Source: Chlorella sorokiniana (lineage: Eukaryota; Chlorophyta; Trebouxiophyceae; Chlorellales; Chlorellaceae). From it: a stretch of 64,000 nucleotides of DNA. Under the pieces are notes generated by a model. It worked only from the letters and a program-made list of their open reading frames with translations, made no database searches and was not told the origin of the DNA. Below, piece after piece: positions 12,158-23,476 of the stretch (within the stretch, counting starts at the first letter, position 1; each line of letters begins with the position of its first letter). The translations under genes were made by a program, and so were the position numbers. The stretch covers positions 2,418,001 through 2,482,000 of the forward strand of contig CP084608.1 of assembly GCA_025917655.1 (NCBI GenBank). Direction: 5' to 3'.

Positions 12158-13362
12158 TCACCCATCTACGAATTTTGTCTTAGCCACAACGCCGCATGGC
12201 TACGCCACCACACCAACCATGACCGCTCAACATATGTGATTGCCCCCTCCTTGTAATGTCTCCTCTCGCATAACGGTCAGAGGTTGTCAGGCAGGCAAGT
12301 GTGGAAGAGAAAGAAAGCGGTGGGGTGACCAGCAATTCAGGTATCGACGTGGCGCCAGCTCAGGGCGCATAGGCTGCTCGCTGCAGCGCCCTGCAAGCAC
12401 TGGGCGCGAACTGCTGTCATGATCCAACCCGCTTATATTTCTGAAGGTCTGCATCACCTTAACGGCCCCACATTGTGCAGTCTCAGCGCGCAAAGTCTCG
12501 GCTGTTCTGAAAACCCAGGCCTGTTTGCGGGGGCAGCCGATCCAAGGGCAAGTGGGCGGGATGCTTAGCGCTGAAAGAAAGCTGAAGCCGCGTTTCCTGC
12601 TACGTCCACCCTGGCCTGTCCGCCCCGCCTCCCCCGCCAAGCAGGCCTCGATTCCTTGGTTCCACAGGCGGCGGGCATGGCGCTGGAGGGGAAGGTAGCA
12701 ATCGTGACCGGTGCCACCGGTATCGTGGGAGAGGGCATTGCACGGGCCTTTCTGGAGTCCGGGGCCACCCTAGTGTGTCCAGTACGCAGGTGCTTGCGAC
12801 AGCGCCACCTGCTGCCTGCATGGTCCAGCCGCATGCCCGGAATTCCTTCTTTCCCTGCTCATGGCATTGCACGGGCCTTTCTGGAGTCCGGGGCCACCCT
12901 GGTGTGTCCAGTACGCAGGTGCTTGCGACAGCGCCACCTGCTGCCTGCATGGTCCAGCCGCATGCCCGGAATTCCTTCTTTCCCTGCTCGCTTCTGGAAC
13001 AGATTTTCTTGTTCGCATGCTGAGCGCAGCGCGGGCAAAGAGTCGGGGCTGCGAGCTGCGCTGGGCTCGCCGCCCTCCGCCCGCCTGGACTGCCCGGTGG
13101 GCGACTACGCAAGCGGGGAAGGGGCCAAGCAGCTGGCGCGCTACGTCCAGCTCAAGCACGGTGCAGTGGTGAGCCTGCAGGCCGGACGGACCTTGCCTGC
13201 CGCCCTGCCCCGGGTCTCTGCTGCCGCACCGAAGACGGCTACGCCCTTGCCGGCTCCGGCTGGCGGCTGGCAGCTGGCAGCCTCTCTGCCGTCGTCACCC
13301 TTCCTCCCGTCCAAACATGCCTTCAGTCGTGCTGTGTGTCCACATCCAGGCTGCTCATGCCT
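12158..13362. repeat. 1205-bp tandem duplication, downstream copy
   Basis: Copy 2 of the 1205-bp direct repeat, ending at CTCATGCCT (13362). Beyond this point unique sequence continues into the downstream exons of the dehydrogenase. The left junction (after 12157) joins intron 2 sequence to the copy start with at most one or two bases of microhomology. Confidence 0.95.
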
Positions 13363-14518
13363 GCACCCAGCCAGCTGACCCTTGCGCGGCTGTGTGTCCC
13401 CCAGGATCATGTGGTGGCCTGCACGGGCGGCATGGTGGCGATGGGCCCGCTGACCGCTGTCACCGCCCAGGGCTTCAACCAAGCCATGCACGACGTGAGG
13501 GCAGGGGGCCGCCGCAAAAAACGCCTCTTTTCGGCGGCATCTTCAGAGCAAGTGTTTGGACCATATGTTGTGGCCAAAGGGCTGGGCGGCCTGGGCCCAG
13601 CGTCCTCCCAGGCTTGGCCTCCTCCGCCTGAGCAGCCGGCGCGCTGCCAGTCGGTGGCTGCGCAGCCCACGCTGAGTGCGCTGTGGTCTGCTTCCTCCCC
13701 GCAGCGAGTGCTGGGCCAGGTGGTGCTGGCGCAGGCGCTGCTGCCGCTGCTGAGGGAGGACCCGGGCAGCAGCTACACCGTCATCACCGGCCGCCTGGGC
13801 AAGTGACGCCAGTCGACTGCTCTCTGCTCCTGCCGTCGTTGGTGCCTCAGCCGTCGTACAGCCAGCCAGCCGGGCGCTTGCTGCATGGGTGGCAACACTT
13901 TGCAGACGTGCGCAAGAGGTTGCGTTGGGCGCTTTTTGCGGCAGCTTGCATCGGTTGTTGACCGGTCTGGTGCCCACCCGGCTCCCCGCTCTTCGCTCCA
14001 CTCCAGGCGAGCTGTGCACCATGCCAGACGGCGCCCTGTTCTGCGTGTCGAATGCGGCGGTGTACGGTGTAGTGGTGGCGCTGCAGGCAGAGTTCCGTGG
14101 CCGCCCGCAGCGAATCAATGAGGTGGGCGCTTGTTCGTAAGACGACGCGTTGGGTGCCGGAGTGCGCCGTCAGCGCCCCTTCTGTCCCTCTCTGTCCACG
14201 TGCAATGAGGGCCAGCCATGCCAGTTGCTCGCTCTGCCGACTCCCTGGGGTCTGCACCATCCCGTGCGCAGCTGCGTATCGGCGCCGTGGTGCGGCGGGA
14301 CAGTGAGGCGGAGCACCCGCACTTCCCAGGTGCATGCTGTGCTGGCTGGAGCGGCCGGGAGGTGTGCAGCGTGATATCCAGTCTGTGCCGACCTGCTGCC
14401 GCCACGCACGCCTGGTGCAGGGGTGAAGGCGCACCCTGCAAGCCTGGTGGGCGCTGAGGCCCTGAAGATTTCTGTGGGCAGTGTGAGCGACGAGATCGTG
14501 CGCCTGTACCTCGATTGA
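12677..14518 (+). CDS. Short-chain dehydrogenase/reductase-like protein
   Basis: Complete copy of an SDR-fold (NAD(P)-binding Rossmann) gene. Start ATG 12677. Exon 1 gives MALEGKVAIVTGATGIVGEG, the glycine-rich nucleotide-binding loop. The donor AG|GTGCTT after 12788 joins the acceptor at 13029/13030, giving CPVRS-AGKESGLRAALGS. The next exons are DHVVACTGGMVAMGPLTAVT (the NAG-like strand-4 position is replaced by CTGG), RVLGQVVLAQALLPLLREDP with VITGRLGE, then CTMPDGALFCVSNAAVYG, LRIGAVVRRDSEAEHPHFP and a last exon ending LYLD at TGA 14516-14518. A GC-AG intron starts at 13799. The usual YxxxK catalytic pair is not seen: the Tyr of AAVYGVVVALQ is followed by Val where Lys is expected. A catalytic role is therefore doubtful. 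No homopolymer frameshift was found in this gene. Confidence 0.83.
12735..12989 (+). repeat. Nested 129-bp tandem duplication (copy 2)
   Basis: The same nested duplication inside the downstream 1205-bp copy (units from 12735 and 12864). If the second donor is used, exon 1 gains 43 in-frame codons that repeat ARAFLESGATLVCPVR. If the first donor is used, the second unit is removed with the intron. Confidence 0.92.
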
Positions 14519-14985
14519 CATCGACAGCTGTCGCAGCAACGCAGCAGCGTGTGCTCTCGGCGCCCTACCACGAGGGCGCCAGCACGGCCGCGTCTGAATA
14601 GTTGCTGGCCCCAAATGCGTATGCTGTGCGGATAACGTAGCATTCATCCGATTGCTTGCTTCTGGAGCTGGGAGGCTCTTGCTTACTGTCTCTTTAGGAC
14701 TACTGGTCGCCGAGGACTCTACCAGTGCCTTTTCCGCAGACGGCACGGCGTATCGCGCTTGTGACTGCTTGTCAGTTGTGAAGGGGAGCCTGCAAGCGAC
14801 TCTGCCGCAGTCGAAGGAAACACCGCGACGTGTGTAAGGGAGACGGGCTGCGTCCCACGTGTAGGGCTCCGTGTACATACTCAAAGCTTCATATTTAACG
14901 GTGCGCTCTGCCTGCAAGTGGCCACACGTGACTTGCATTTTGACGCCGACGCGCCGCCCGCCCCTGCCTGCAGACGGCACCAGGA
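14519..14985. other. Intergenic region downstream of the dehydrogenase
   Basis: About 470 bases between the dehydrogenase stop and a small downstream gene. Two similar short segments, CGCAGACGGCACGG near 14737 and TGCAGACGGCACCA near 14970, resemble splice acceptors but could not be joined into a protein. Nothing else was recognised. Confidence 0.4.
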
Positions 14986-15272
14986 ATGGCTGCCACCATG
15001 CAGTTGCCCCCATCCGTTTTGAGTTTGGAGTGGGAGAGGGTCTGGGAGGCCTGGCGCAGCAGATATACGACTACCTGGAGCAGCTGCCGCCAGAAGAGGC
15101 TGGCGGGCCGGCACCTGGCGTCAAGCTGCACCTGGCGGCGGCGATCGACGACGCTGTGCGGGCGCTGCACGTGCGCGAGCCGGCGGCCGGGGACGTGCCG
15201 CCTTCCCGCTACAGCAAGCGAGTGGAGGAGGGCGGGGCGTCGGTCAATGTCGTCGTGTTGAAGCACTACTGA
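14986..15272 (+). CDS. Small unrecognised protein, probably intronless
   Basis: The ATG at 14986 starts MAATMQLPP. If one C is added to the C5 run at 15007-15011, the frame continues as IRFEFGVGEGLGGLAQQIYD, then YLEQLPPEEAGG, KLHLAAAIDDAVRALHVREP and ends at NVVVLKHY before TGA (15270-15272). That gives about 95 residues with a regular amphipathic-helix pattern. Without the added base the conserved-looking C-terminal frame has no ATG. No family was recognised. The same kind of missing base is seen in many neighbouring genes, which supports this reading. It could instead be the last exon of a gene whose first exons I did not find. Confidence 0.45.
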
Positions 15273-15521
15273 CCAATGCCACGCTGTTGACCAAGCCTGG
15301 ACGGCGTGGGGCCCCCAGCACTGCAATTTTGCCGATTTTCCTGGGCTGTGCTTTCATTTTATTTTGCACGATCATGACTGCATTCTACCGCCTCCTCTCA
15401 ATGCTCGCCGCCCTTCCAGAGCTGAAACTCTGAGCCTCACGTGCAGCGCTGCAAGTGAAGTTGTTCACAAAGCCGCACCGGAGATAGCCCGCAGGGGTGG
15501 AGGAATGTGAAGGCCGCTGCC

Positions 15522-18500
15522 TCAAAGGAAGGCTGCCGACTCTGCTGAGCGGCGGTCGAGGTCTGCGCGGGCGGCATGGGCGTCCACGATGGCCCGCACG
15601 TCGTCGCCGTCCAGCGTCTCTTTCTCCAGCAGCGCCTCCTGCAGCCTGTTGGCAGCGACGCTTGAACGTGTGTGTGAGCGTGAGCGAGGGCCAGACAAGG
15701 TTGGCTACGTGCAGCTCCCGCCAAGAGGCTTGCATCAGTGAAAGACAGCTTGCGCGCGGTGGCGAGAACCGCATTCGGCTGCTTGCCGCATAGTCCAGGC
15801 ACGCCTGCCAGGCAGCAGCCGCGAGCCGGCCCGGCAGCGCCGCCACAGCACGCGCGGCGGGCAGCGGCCGCCCGACTTAGTCACCTGTCCAGGGCCTCGC
15901 GGTTGCGTTCCAGCAGCTCCTTGACCGTGCGGTACGCCTCGCCCAGCTTGGACTCCATCTGCGGTACGAGCGGGACGCCCCGTCACCGTGAGGCAGACGT
16001 GGTCAGCGCGGGGGGCTGCTTGCAGGGGCGCAGCGGAGCAGACCAGCATTGCCATTCCTGGCGGCGGCGGCAGGCCCCACTGTCTTGTGGAAAATATCTC
16101 GGCCCCGCCGCTTCCCCCTTCAACACACACACACACACACACTCACCTGCCAATGCATACTTATTTAACCCAACAACAAACCACCCACACCTGTGCCGCC
16201 CCGCCCCACCCCCAGCGCACCTCCTCGTCTGCCACGGTGTGCAGCTCGGGCGGCACGTGCCGCGGCAGCGCCTGCATGAGCGTTGAGCCCACGCGGCGCG
16301 GCGTGGAGACTGTGCGCGGCCCGATGGCGGGGTTGTCGCTCATGGCGGACGACACGACCAGCTTGGCGGCGATGTTGCGCGCGTCGGCGAGGCGCAGCTG
16401 GTGCAGGGAGGACATCTCGTCGGGGCCGTACACCAGCTCCTCGGCTGCAGTACATGTGCAGTACATGCATGGTACATGTGGCAGCGTGCAATGCGAGTGG
16501 GCGTGCACGCGCAAGCAGGGCAGGCAGCGGCCCAGGCGGCAGCTCTGGCTCGGGAGCGGCACAGCATCCAAGCTTCCCAGCCTCAGACCAGAGAGAGGCA
16601 AGCCCGGCGAGTGCTCCAGCGCGCGCAGGTTCGGCGCGCCAGCTGTGCTGCGTGCAAACCCCGCCGCACCTGCCCGCCCCGACAGGACGGTGAGCAGCTG
16701 CTGCTCCAGGTACTGGCGCGTCCACAGCCCCGTCATCTCCCGCCCCTCGTTCGGCCTCAGCACCGTCTGGCCCAGGGGGTTCTTCTCCCGTGGCACAATC
16801 GTTGTCTGCAGGAGGCGGTACCGCCGGTATCACCGGTGGGCAGGAAGGGGTCAAGCCGTGGCGTCGGGTCCCCGAGGCGCAGCGGCTGCTGCTGCCACAG
16901 CTGCACCTGCCCGCCGTCTTGCAATGTCGGTGGGCCGCCCATCGGCAGCAAAGGCGCCAGGCCTGATCTCCATTCCACCCACCCAACTGCCACTCCCGCA
17001 GTGACGGCAACAGCCAAGACAAAGTGCGGGAGGAGCAGCAGCAGGGGACAAGCAGGCGGGCAGCAGCGCCAGCCCACCAGCAGCACGGGCTCGATGGCGG
17101 GCTGCAGGGTGGCGGTCAGCACCGTCGCGGCCTCCATGAGCGCCAGGCGCCGCCGCGTGGGCTCAGAGTAGCGTGGCCGCTCAGGGCCCAGCCGCTCATA
17201 CTCCATGGCCTGGGGATGATGTGTGTGTGTGGGTGGGGGGGGGGGGGGATGCAGAAATCACGAGGAGTGGGTTCATGGCATGACGAAAACAGGGTGGCTG
17301 GAAAGGGGGCGCACTTGTCCCCAGCTTCCCGCACCTTCTCGAGGTCGCTGACGCAGATCTCGTTGCGGCCCGCCGACGCCGCCACCGTGGCCGCCATGTT
17401 GACCAGGTTGGCCAGCTGCGCGCCGCTGTAACCCCTGCAGCACATAGTGAGAAGCAGGGGAGGCCAGGGCAGCGCACACACAAGGCGTGAGCGCGACAGC
17501 AGGCTAGCTCTGGATGCGTCAGCCCCTCCGCAGAACTGCAAACGTCGGGTGAGTGAGGATGGCGCCAAGGGGCGGCGAGCGCTGCTGCGGCTTTGCACGG
17601 GCGGCGTCACGGGTACGCTGCGGTACTGCTGCGGTACTGCTGCGGTACCGCACGCACGTGGTCTCGAAGGCCAGGTCGTGGAAGTCGATGTCGGCGGCGT
17701 ACTGCCTCTTGTCCAGGTGAACCTGGCGGGAAGGTGGGCGGGACGGTGGGCGGCAGAATCAGCGCGCTCGATTAGCGCGGCAGCAGCCAGGCGGATGGAT
17801 CGCCTCACCCCCATGCATGCTTCCACAATGCGGCCGCCGTTGCAACCCAGCTGCCACCCAGCCGGCCAAGCAGTCTACCCCCAAGCCAGCCAGCCAGCCA
17901 ACCTGCTCTTCGACCTTTCCCCTTTCAATGCCTCGCCCTGCTTTGCAGCCCAGCCCCCAGCCTGGTTCAGCCACCCCAGTGCCGCCCCACCTTGAGGATC
18001 TCGATGCGTCCGTAGTAGTCGGGCAGCGGCACATACACCGTCCTGTCAAAGCGGCCGGGCGGATGAGAGCCGGGTCCAGGATGTCTCGCCGGTTGGTGGC
18101 CGCCATGACGATCACCTGCGGGGGTTGGCGGCGAGCAGTGGCGGATGGGTGAGCGTGTGTGTGTGTGTATGTGTGGTGTGTGTGTGGATGTGGGGAATGG
18201 GTGGGGGAAGGGGGCGTGTCACAGTTGGTGCTGGGCAGCCAGGCAGGGACGGAGGACTAGGGGAGAGGAGGGGCGGCCTGCAGCCTTGCAGCACGCAGGA
18301 GCTGTGCAGGACGGAGCAGGGCGCTGCGAGGGAGGGGGTCAAGGTTCCCGCGCCCTGCTCACCTGCAGGTCGGAGTCGAAGCCATCCATCTCAGACAGCA
18401 TCTGGTTGAGCGTCTGGTCGCGCTCGTCGTTGCCCATGGCGCCGCCGCTGGCAGGGGCAAGCACGACAGGGGAGGGATGAGGACGGGGGAAGCGAGTCAG

Positions 18501-21500
18501 CCGAGGGCTTGAAACTGGCGCCCCTGGCGGGCTGCAGCGAAGCAAGAGGTGCACCGGCGACGCAGCGTGTGGGCGGGCACCAACTCGGCTCACCGAATGC
18601 GGCCCACGGAGTCGATCTCATCGATGAAGATGATGGCGGGAGCCTGGGCCCGCGCCTGTGGGGCGGGAACAGAAGCAAGGGTAAGCGGCAGCAATTCTGC
18701 ACCTGGCAACTGTGCAGCATGCAGGTGACACAGGCCAGCTGTGGGCAGCCAGGGGACGACTGCTGCGCGTGCTGGGCGGCAACGGTAGCAAGACATTCAT
18801 CAAGCTTGCCTGTGCAAAGAGGTCGCGCACGCGGGAGGCGCCCACGCCCACAAACATCTCCACAAACTCGGAGGCGTTGAGGGCGATGAAGGTGGCCCCA
18901 GCCTCGCCCGCCACCGCCCTGCAGGCGCAGTTGGGAGAGAAGGGTAAGCGTGAGTGGGGAACAGGCAGGTGGCGCTGGCGCGGCGACTGCAAGCGAAGGG
19001 TGCGGGGCTGCAGCCCCAGGTATGGATGCCACAGGGCAGCAACCTTTCGCCCTGCGTGGGACTGGGCAGCCAGCCGGGCGCCATCCCGCCTGCTGGGCCC
19101 CGTCCCGCCAGCGCTGCAGGGCCTCGTGCAAGTCGTGTGCAGTGTTTCCAGCCCCGAGGCACCCCTCCCCGCCACCAGCCCCCGCCCGCAGCCGCCCAGC
19201 GCACCGCGCCAGCAGCGTCTTGCCGGTGCCGGGGGCCGCAGAGCAGGACGCCCTTTGGGATACGGGAGCCAGAGGCCCGGAACTTGTCCGGCTTGCGGAA
19301 GAAGTCCACGATTTCCTGCAGCTCCACCTGCGGACGAGGGAGGAAAGGAGACGCAGAATGGACACAGGTGAGTCGCTGGCCGTGACTGGAGAGAGGAAAG
19401 GCAGCGTGGAAAGCGCGCGGCGAAGCTGGAGACGGCACTTTGCGGCTCCCTGCGGCACTGTCCTGCCCACCCTCCTTGACGATGTCATTGCGGGCATCTG
19501 AAAGCGCGCCCCCCCCCCCCCCCACCCCCACCTCCCCCACCCCCCACCCACCCACCCACACTCTCTCCCACCCCAGCTAGCCACCACCGCCAACACAGCC
19601 CTCACCCACCCACCTTGGCGTCGCCGATGCCCGCCACGTCATCAAAGAAGATGTCCTCGTCCTCTTCGTTCACCATCAGCTTGATGTTCTTCAGCCGCGC
19701 CCTCGCCTCCTTCAGCTTGCGCGACTTGACGGGGTCGCTGCACGGAGGTGGGGTGGGTAGGGGTGTGTGGGGTGTGTGTTTGTGGGGGGTTGCAGGGCTT
19801 TGCGGGCGGTCGGGGGACAGCTATCAGGACAAAGCTAGGGAGGCAGGAAGGGCCGGAAGGCGAGTGGGCGGCAAAGGCAAAAGAAAGAGTAGGCAGGATG
19901 TCGCCAAGCAGCTTTCCCGCCCCAACAGCGGCGGCAGCAGCCCGGGGTGGAGAAACGCACCGTGCTCGGCGCACGCGTGCCGTCTTCATCTTCAGCATCG
20001 CCTCGGCCTGGGCCTGCGGGTCCTCAGACGCCATCTGCTCCTGCTTAGAGGGCAGAGCGGGGTGAGTGTGTGTGAGTGTGTGGGGGTGGGTGGGGGGGGG
20101 GGGGGGGGGCGCGAGAGCAGCCTTTCAGCGCTCGCTGCAGCAGCCCGATCGTGTGGTGCTGCCAGACGAGGATGTGCCAACCTCCTCCAGGACCCAGCCC
20201 CCATACCCTCCCGCATCCTCATCCCCCAAGTACACCTTGACCACCCACCGACCTGCCCAAGCTACCCGCCCTTCCCTCCCGCTTACCTTCATCATCTCGT
20301 CAAACTTGGCCTTTTCCTTCAGCTGCTCCTCGTCGTCCAGGTTGTATTCGCTGAAGGAGGAGGCCGGGCGGTGCCATCCGACGACGCCTTGGCCACGCGC
20401 GCAACCACCTCCTCCACTGTGGGCGGGCGGCAGCGGCAGCGACGGGGCGGGCCAGCTCGGTTGGAGGGGCGGGCAGGCTGCTGGGGGTTTGACAGCAACG
20501 TGGCCAGCAGGGCACAGTCGCCTTGACCTTCTCTACACTCCCCACGCAATAAGAAGTGCGGCTGGCTAAAAAGATGGAAATCACAGATGAAGCAAGGCGC
20601 ACCGGCCTGTCGCTCCACATCAAAGCTGCTGTTCTTGATCTTCTCCATGATCTGGTCGGTTGTGAAGCCCTGCGGGGGGTGGCCGGCGATGGTGAGCTTG
20701 GGGAAAGCCGTTGAAACATGCAAAAGGGGTAGTGTTGGGTTTCGCATGCGAGGCGTGCGGCCAGGCAGCAGCCCAGGGCTGACGGCAGGCAGCGCAGGCA
20801 GCGCTGCCAGGGGTGCCTCAGCGGCCGCTGCCCTGCCCGTGACAGGTGCCCGCGCCTTTGCCCCCACAGACGCGGCTGCTGCCCCGCATCTGGCTCCACC
20901 CCTGCTGCAGCCTGGCCGCCCTTTCGCCTGCCCTCTCACCAGCTTCGCCATGTCCTCCGCCTCCGACAGCACCTGATCCTGCTTATCTGCCCGGGCCTTC
21001 CGCGCCGCATCCTCCTCCGCCTTCTTCCGCAGCTTGCGCCGGTCCTCCATGTCGCCCTGCCGGAGGGATCGATGGTGCAGATGGATGTGTGGAGCAGCAG
21101 CCAGACGACAGGCGCCCCTCAAACTGTGCACGAGCAAGCGGGGTGCACTGCAGCAGCGCTTTGCTCGATGAGCCGCCAAGAGAGCCTGCCCCCGCCACGC
21201 TGCCGTCGTCGGCAGGGGGCACGCACGGAGCAGGCGCTGGCAGAGGCCTGCAGGCCGCCCGTGGCGCAGCAGCGCTGCGGTACGGGTGGGGCGCCGCGCG
21301 CCAGCTTCCCCTCACCTTCTTCCAGCGCACGTAGGTGGTCGCCACGTACACCAGGCCCACCAGCACGTAGGGCAGCCACTGCACCAGGAGGGCGCCCGTC
21401 GCGGAGCTGAAGATCGGCTTGGGCGGCGTCAGCTCCTGCTGGCTGGGCGTGGGCGCCAGGCGGGAGGCCAGCACGCCGTGCGTCTCCATCGCGTACGCCA

Positions 21501-22260
21501 GCCTGCGAACAACGGCACACCATGCACAAGTTTCTACGCATACATCAACAAACTTTTTCCCAAACTTTCATTTGGGAAAAACAAACTGTGCATACAGCTT
21601 CTGCACACGTATCTCCATGCACCACTCCGGTTTGAAAGACCAGCCTGCCCGCGAGAACGGGCGTGCAAAAGCGGCAGCACCCAATGGCGGCCTCCTGCAG
21701 CGCTGCCGCCTGATTGCCAGGCTACCATTGGCAGGGCGATACGGCAGCGGTACCGCCGCACCTGTAGTCGCTGTCCCGGATGAAGCTCTGCGCCACGGTG
21801 CCATCCTTGAGCACCACCAGGCAGGGACCCTCCATCTGCAGCCAGCGGCAGCAATTGATTCAAATACGTGGCTGCGCCAGCCCAGTAGCCGAACCACGCT
21901 TGCCATACAGCGGCGGCCGGCCCCGTTGGCCCAGCCAAGCAAGCAGGTCGCAGAGTGCAAACGCGAGCTCTGATGGGAGGCAGTGGCCGGGCCAGGGCCA
22001 AGGGCTGTGCGCTAGGGGCGAATGCGGCAGCTCATAGCAATGCACCTGAACAAAGCAGGCACGGCGGAAGCATCAACAGTGGTACTGTTTGTCGTTGAAA
22101 AGCACACACGGCAGCCTGCCCAGCGCTCACCTGCGTGGCCTCCTCGCTTGTAGTGAAGAAGCGCACCTCCGACACCTCACCCAGCCGCATGGCCTTGAGC
22201 AGCTCGCTGTATGAGAGCGTGCGCCGCACCACGGGCAGACCGTACCGCGGCTCATACAGG

Positions 22261-22308
<48 letters not shown>

Positions 22309-22666
22309 GCAGCGGGGGGGGCTGCGCTGCAGCCTGCTGCCGGCTGCCGCTGCCGCTTCCGGCGCCCCCTGCGCCCGCTGCTGCTGCTGCTCCGGCTAGC
22401 TGCAGACAGTAAGGTTCGCGCACAATTTCTTCAGAGGGGGCAATGGGGCATGCAGAGGCTGAGAGAAACAAAGCTGCCAAAGGCGCCGTTTGCTGCGGCA
22501 AGCAGCGGCCCGCTTCACCCACCTGCTGCTGCCGTCGGCGGGGCCCCGCTGCTGTGCTGCTGCGACATAGTCTACGTCCCAGCAGTTGTGGTCGCTGCAG
22601 GCGGAGCCCTGAACAGCTTGATGCTCGGACCCGTTGTAAAGGCTGTGCCGGCTGACACAAGGCCAT
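15522..22666 (-). CDS. FTSHI: FtsH-like AAA protein lacking the protease zinc site (FtsHi)
   Basis: Large multi-exon chloroplast FtsH relative. The start at 22666 opens a transit peptide ([17 protein letters not shown]). A poly-Gln stretch and the FtsH N-terminal block [20 protein letters not shown] follow, then a membrane segment ([20 protein letters not shown], about 21350) and charged linker exons. The AAA+ domain has [10 protein letters not shown], Walker A ([16 protein letters not shown]), [20 protein letters not shown], Walker [14 protein letters not shown], and [19 protein letters not shown] with the arginine fingers. The M41 region keeps the helical scaffold, but the HEXXH position reads [13 protein letters not shown] (about 17110-17140), so zinc binding and proteolysis are lost as in plant FtsHi proteins. 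It ends at AESAAFL, stop 15522-15524. Missing-base breaks occur in Walker A (19231-19235) and in RPGRFD (18055-18056). Expected role: non-proteolytic plastid envelope import/assembly motor, by analogy to the FtsHi-FtsH12 complex. Confidence 0.92.
16123..16142. repeat. (AC)n microsatellite in FtsHi intron
   Basis: About ten AC dinucleotides in an intron near the 3' end of the FtsHi gene. Confidence 0.95.
17235..17248. repeat. Poly-G tract in FtsHi intron
   Basis: A run of about fourteen G following GT repeats. Such runs are likely to have uncertain length in this sequence. Confidence 0.9.
18155..18186. repeat. (GT)n microsatellite in FtsHi intron
   Basis: An interrupted GT dinucleotide run that continues into a GTGG-rich stretch, in the intron following the sensor (ATNRRD) exon. 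Confidence 0.9.
19509..19523. repeat. Poly-C tract in FtsHi intron
   Basis: A run of about fifteen C followed by CCCAC-type repeats up to about 19560, within an intron between the DDVAG exon and the Walker A exon. Confidence 0.9.
20092..20109. repeat. Poly-G tract in FtsHi intron
   Basis: A run of about eighteen G following a GTGTGAGTGTG segment, in an intron of the linker region. Confidence 0.9.
22263..22307 (-). repeat. (CAG)15 coding repeat, poly-Gln in FtsHi
   Basis: Fifteen CTG triplets on the + strand, read as CAG on the coding strand. In the frame that continues into [20 protein letters not shown] this encodes a poly-glutamine stretch just after the transit peptide. The G8 run next to it (near 22314) is where the upstream and downstream reading frames disagree by one base. 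Confidence 0.9.
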
Positions 22667-23286
22667 ATTGCCTGATGTCAGCGATACTGGCATCACTATG
22701 GACTTGCAAGATCAGCAATATCCCTTGCAGAAGCGAGCAGCAGCTTGGCTATCGCCTTCCTCAGCGACGCATTGCCCTTGCGGCTGTCCTCAAACAGTGT
22801 GAGCAAACACGGATTGCGTTTCTTTGCAAATGAACATCAATGAACCGCGTCGCATTATCCATGCAACCTGCTGCCAGCGGGGCAACGTTGAGCCTTCGTT
22901 GTTTGCAGCTTGGACGCTCATCCGGCACTATCTTGCAATGTTACCAAGCATATGCTCATGACGAAGCGGGACTGGAGGCCTTGGGCAGGTGCAGCACTTT
23001 TAGTTTGGGCAGGTGTGCTTCAGGTGCGCTGCTAGAGCTTGTTTAAGTTGGGGATGATGGTGCATAGATTGTGTTAGCGCGGCTTCAAGGGCGCTGCCGG
23101 TCAAAGTGTTCTTGGGAAAACTGCAGCCTGTGTTTGCACCTATTTCTGTGGGCTGAATTCGCAGAAGGCCGCTTCATGTTGCAAGGAAGGGTTTCAATCA
23201 TCCCCGGAACCACTCCTGGATTCTCGCGTTTAGTTTACAGGCGTCCCGCCGCCGGCTCACAGCTCGTCTGGCGTGTGGTTTGCAGT
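22667..23286. other. Region upstream of FtsHi, partly transcribed?
   Basis: This lies between the FtsHi start (-) and a short exon at 23287 (+). An ATG-initiated frame at 22840-23046 could be a first exon of that gene, but it matches no family and I could not join them. The FtsHi promoter should lie here. Confidence 0.4.
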
Positions 23287-23411
23287 GGGACTTTATGCGG
23301 CTGAAGAAGGACCCTCGATTCAAAGAGAAGTTCCCTGAGCATTTCGAAGGCGACGCAGACGAGCGGCAGGTCACCGTGCGGCTGAAGAGCGGCAGCCAGC
23401 CGGAGCAGTAA
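23287..23411 (+). CDS. Last exon of a small unrecognised gene
   Basis: A good acceptor (GTTTGCAG) precedes an open exon reading WDFMRLKKDPRFKEKF, PEHFEGDADER and VTVRLKSGSQPEQ, followed by TAA (23409-23411). The charged, non-repetitive composition and the splice acceptor suggest a real coding exon. The upstream exon or exons were not identified. No family was recognised. Only 65 bases separate its stop from the start of DPH4, so the two genes are tightly packed head to tail. Confidence 0.4.
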
Positions 23412-23476
23412 CAGCGGCGCTTGCGCGGGCGCCGCCGTGCTTGCGCCGCCCCGCAGCTGTCTGCTTGCCCAGCAGC

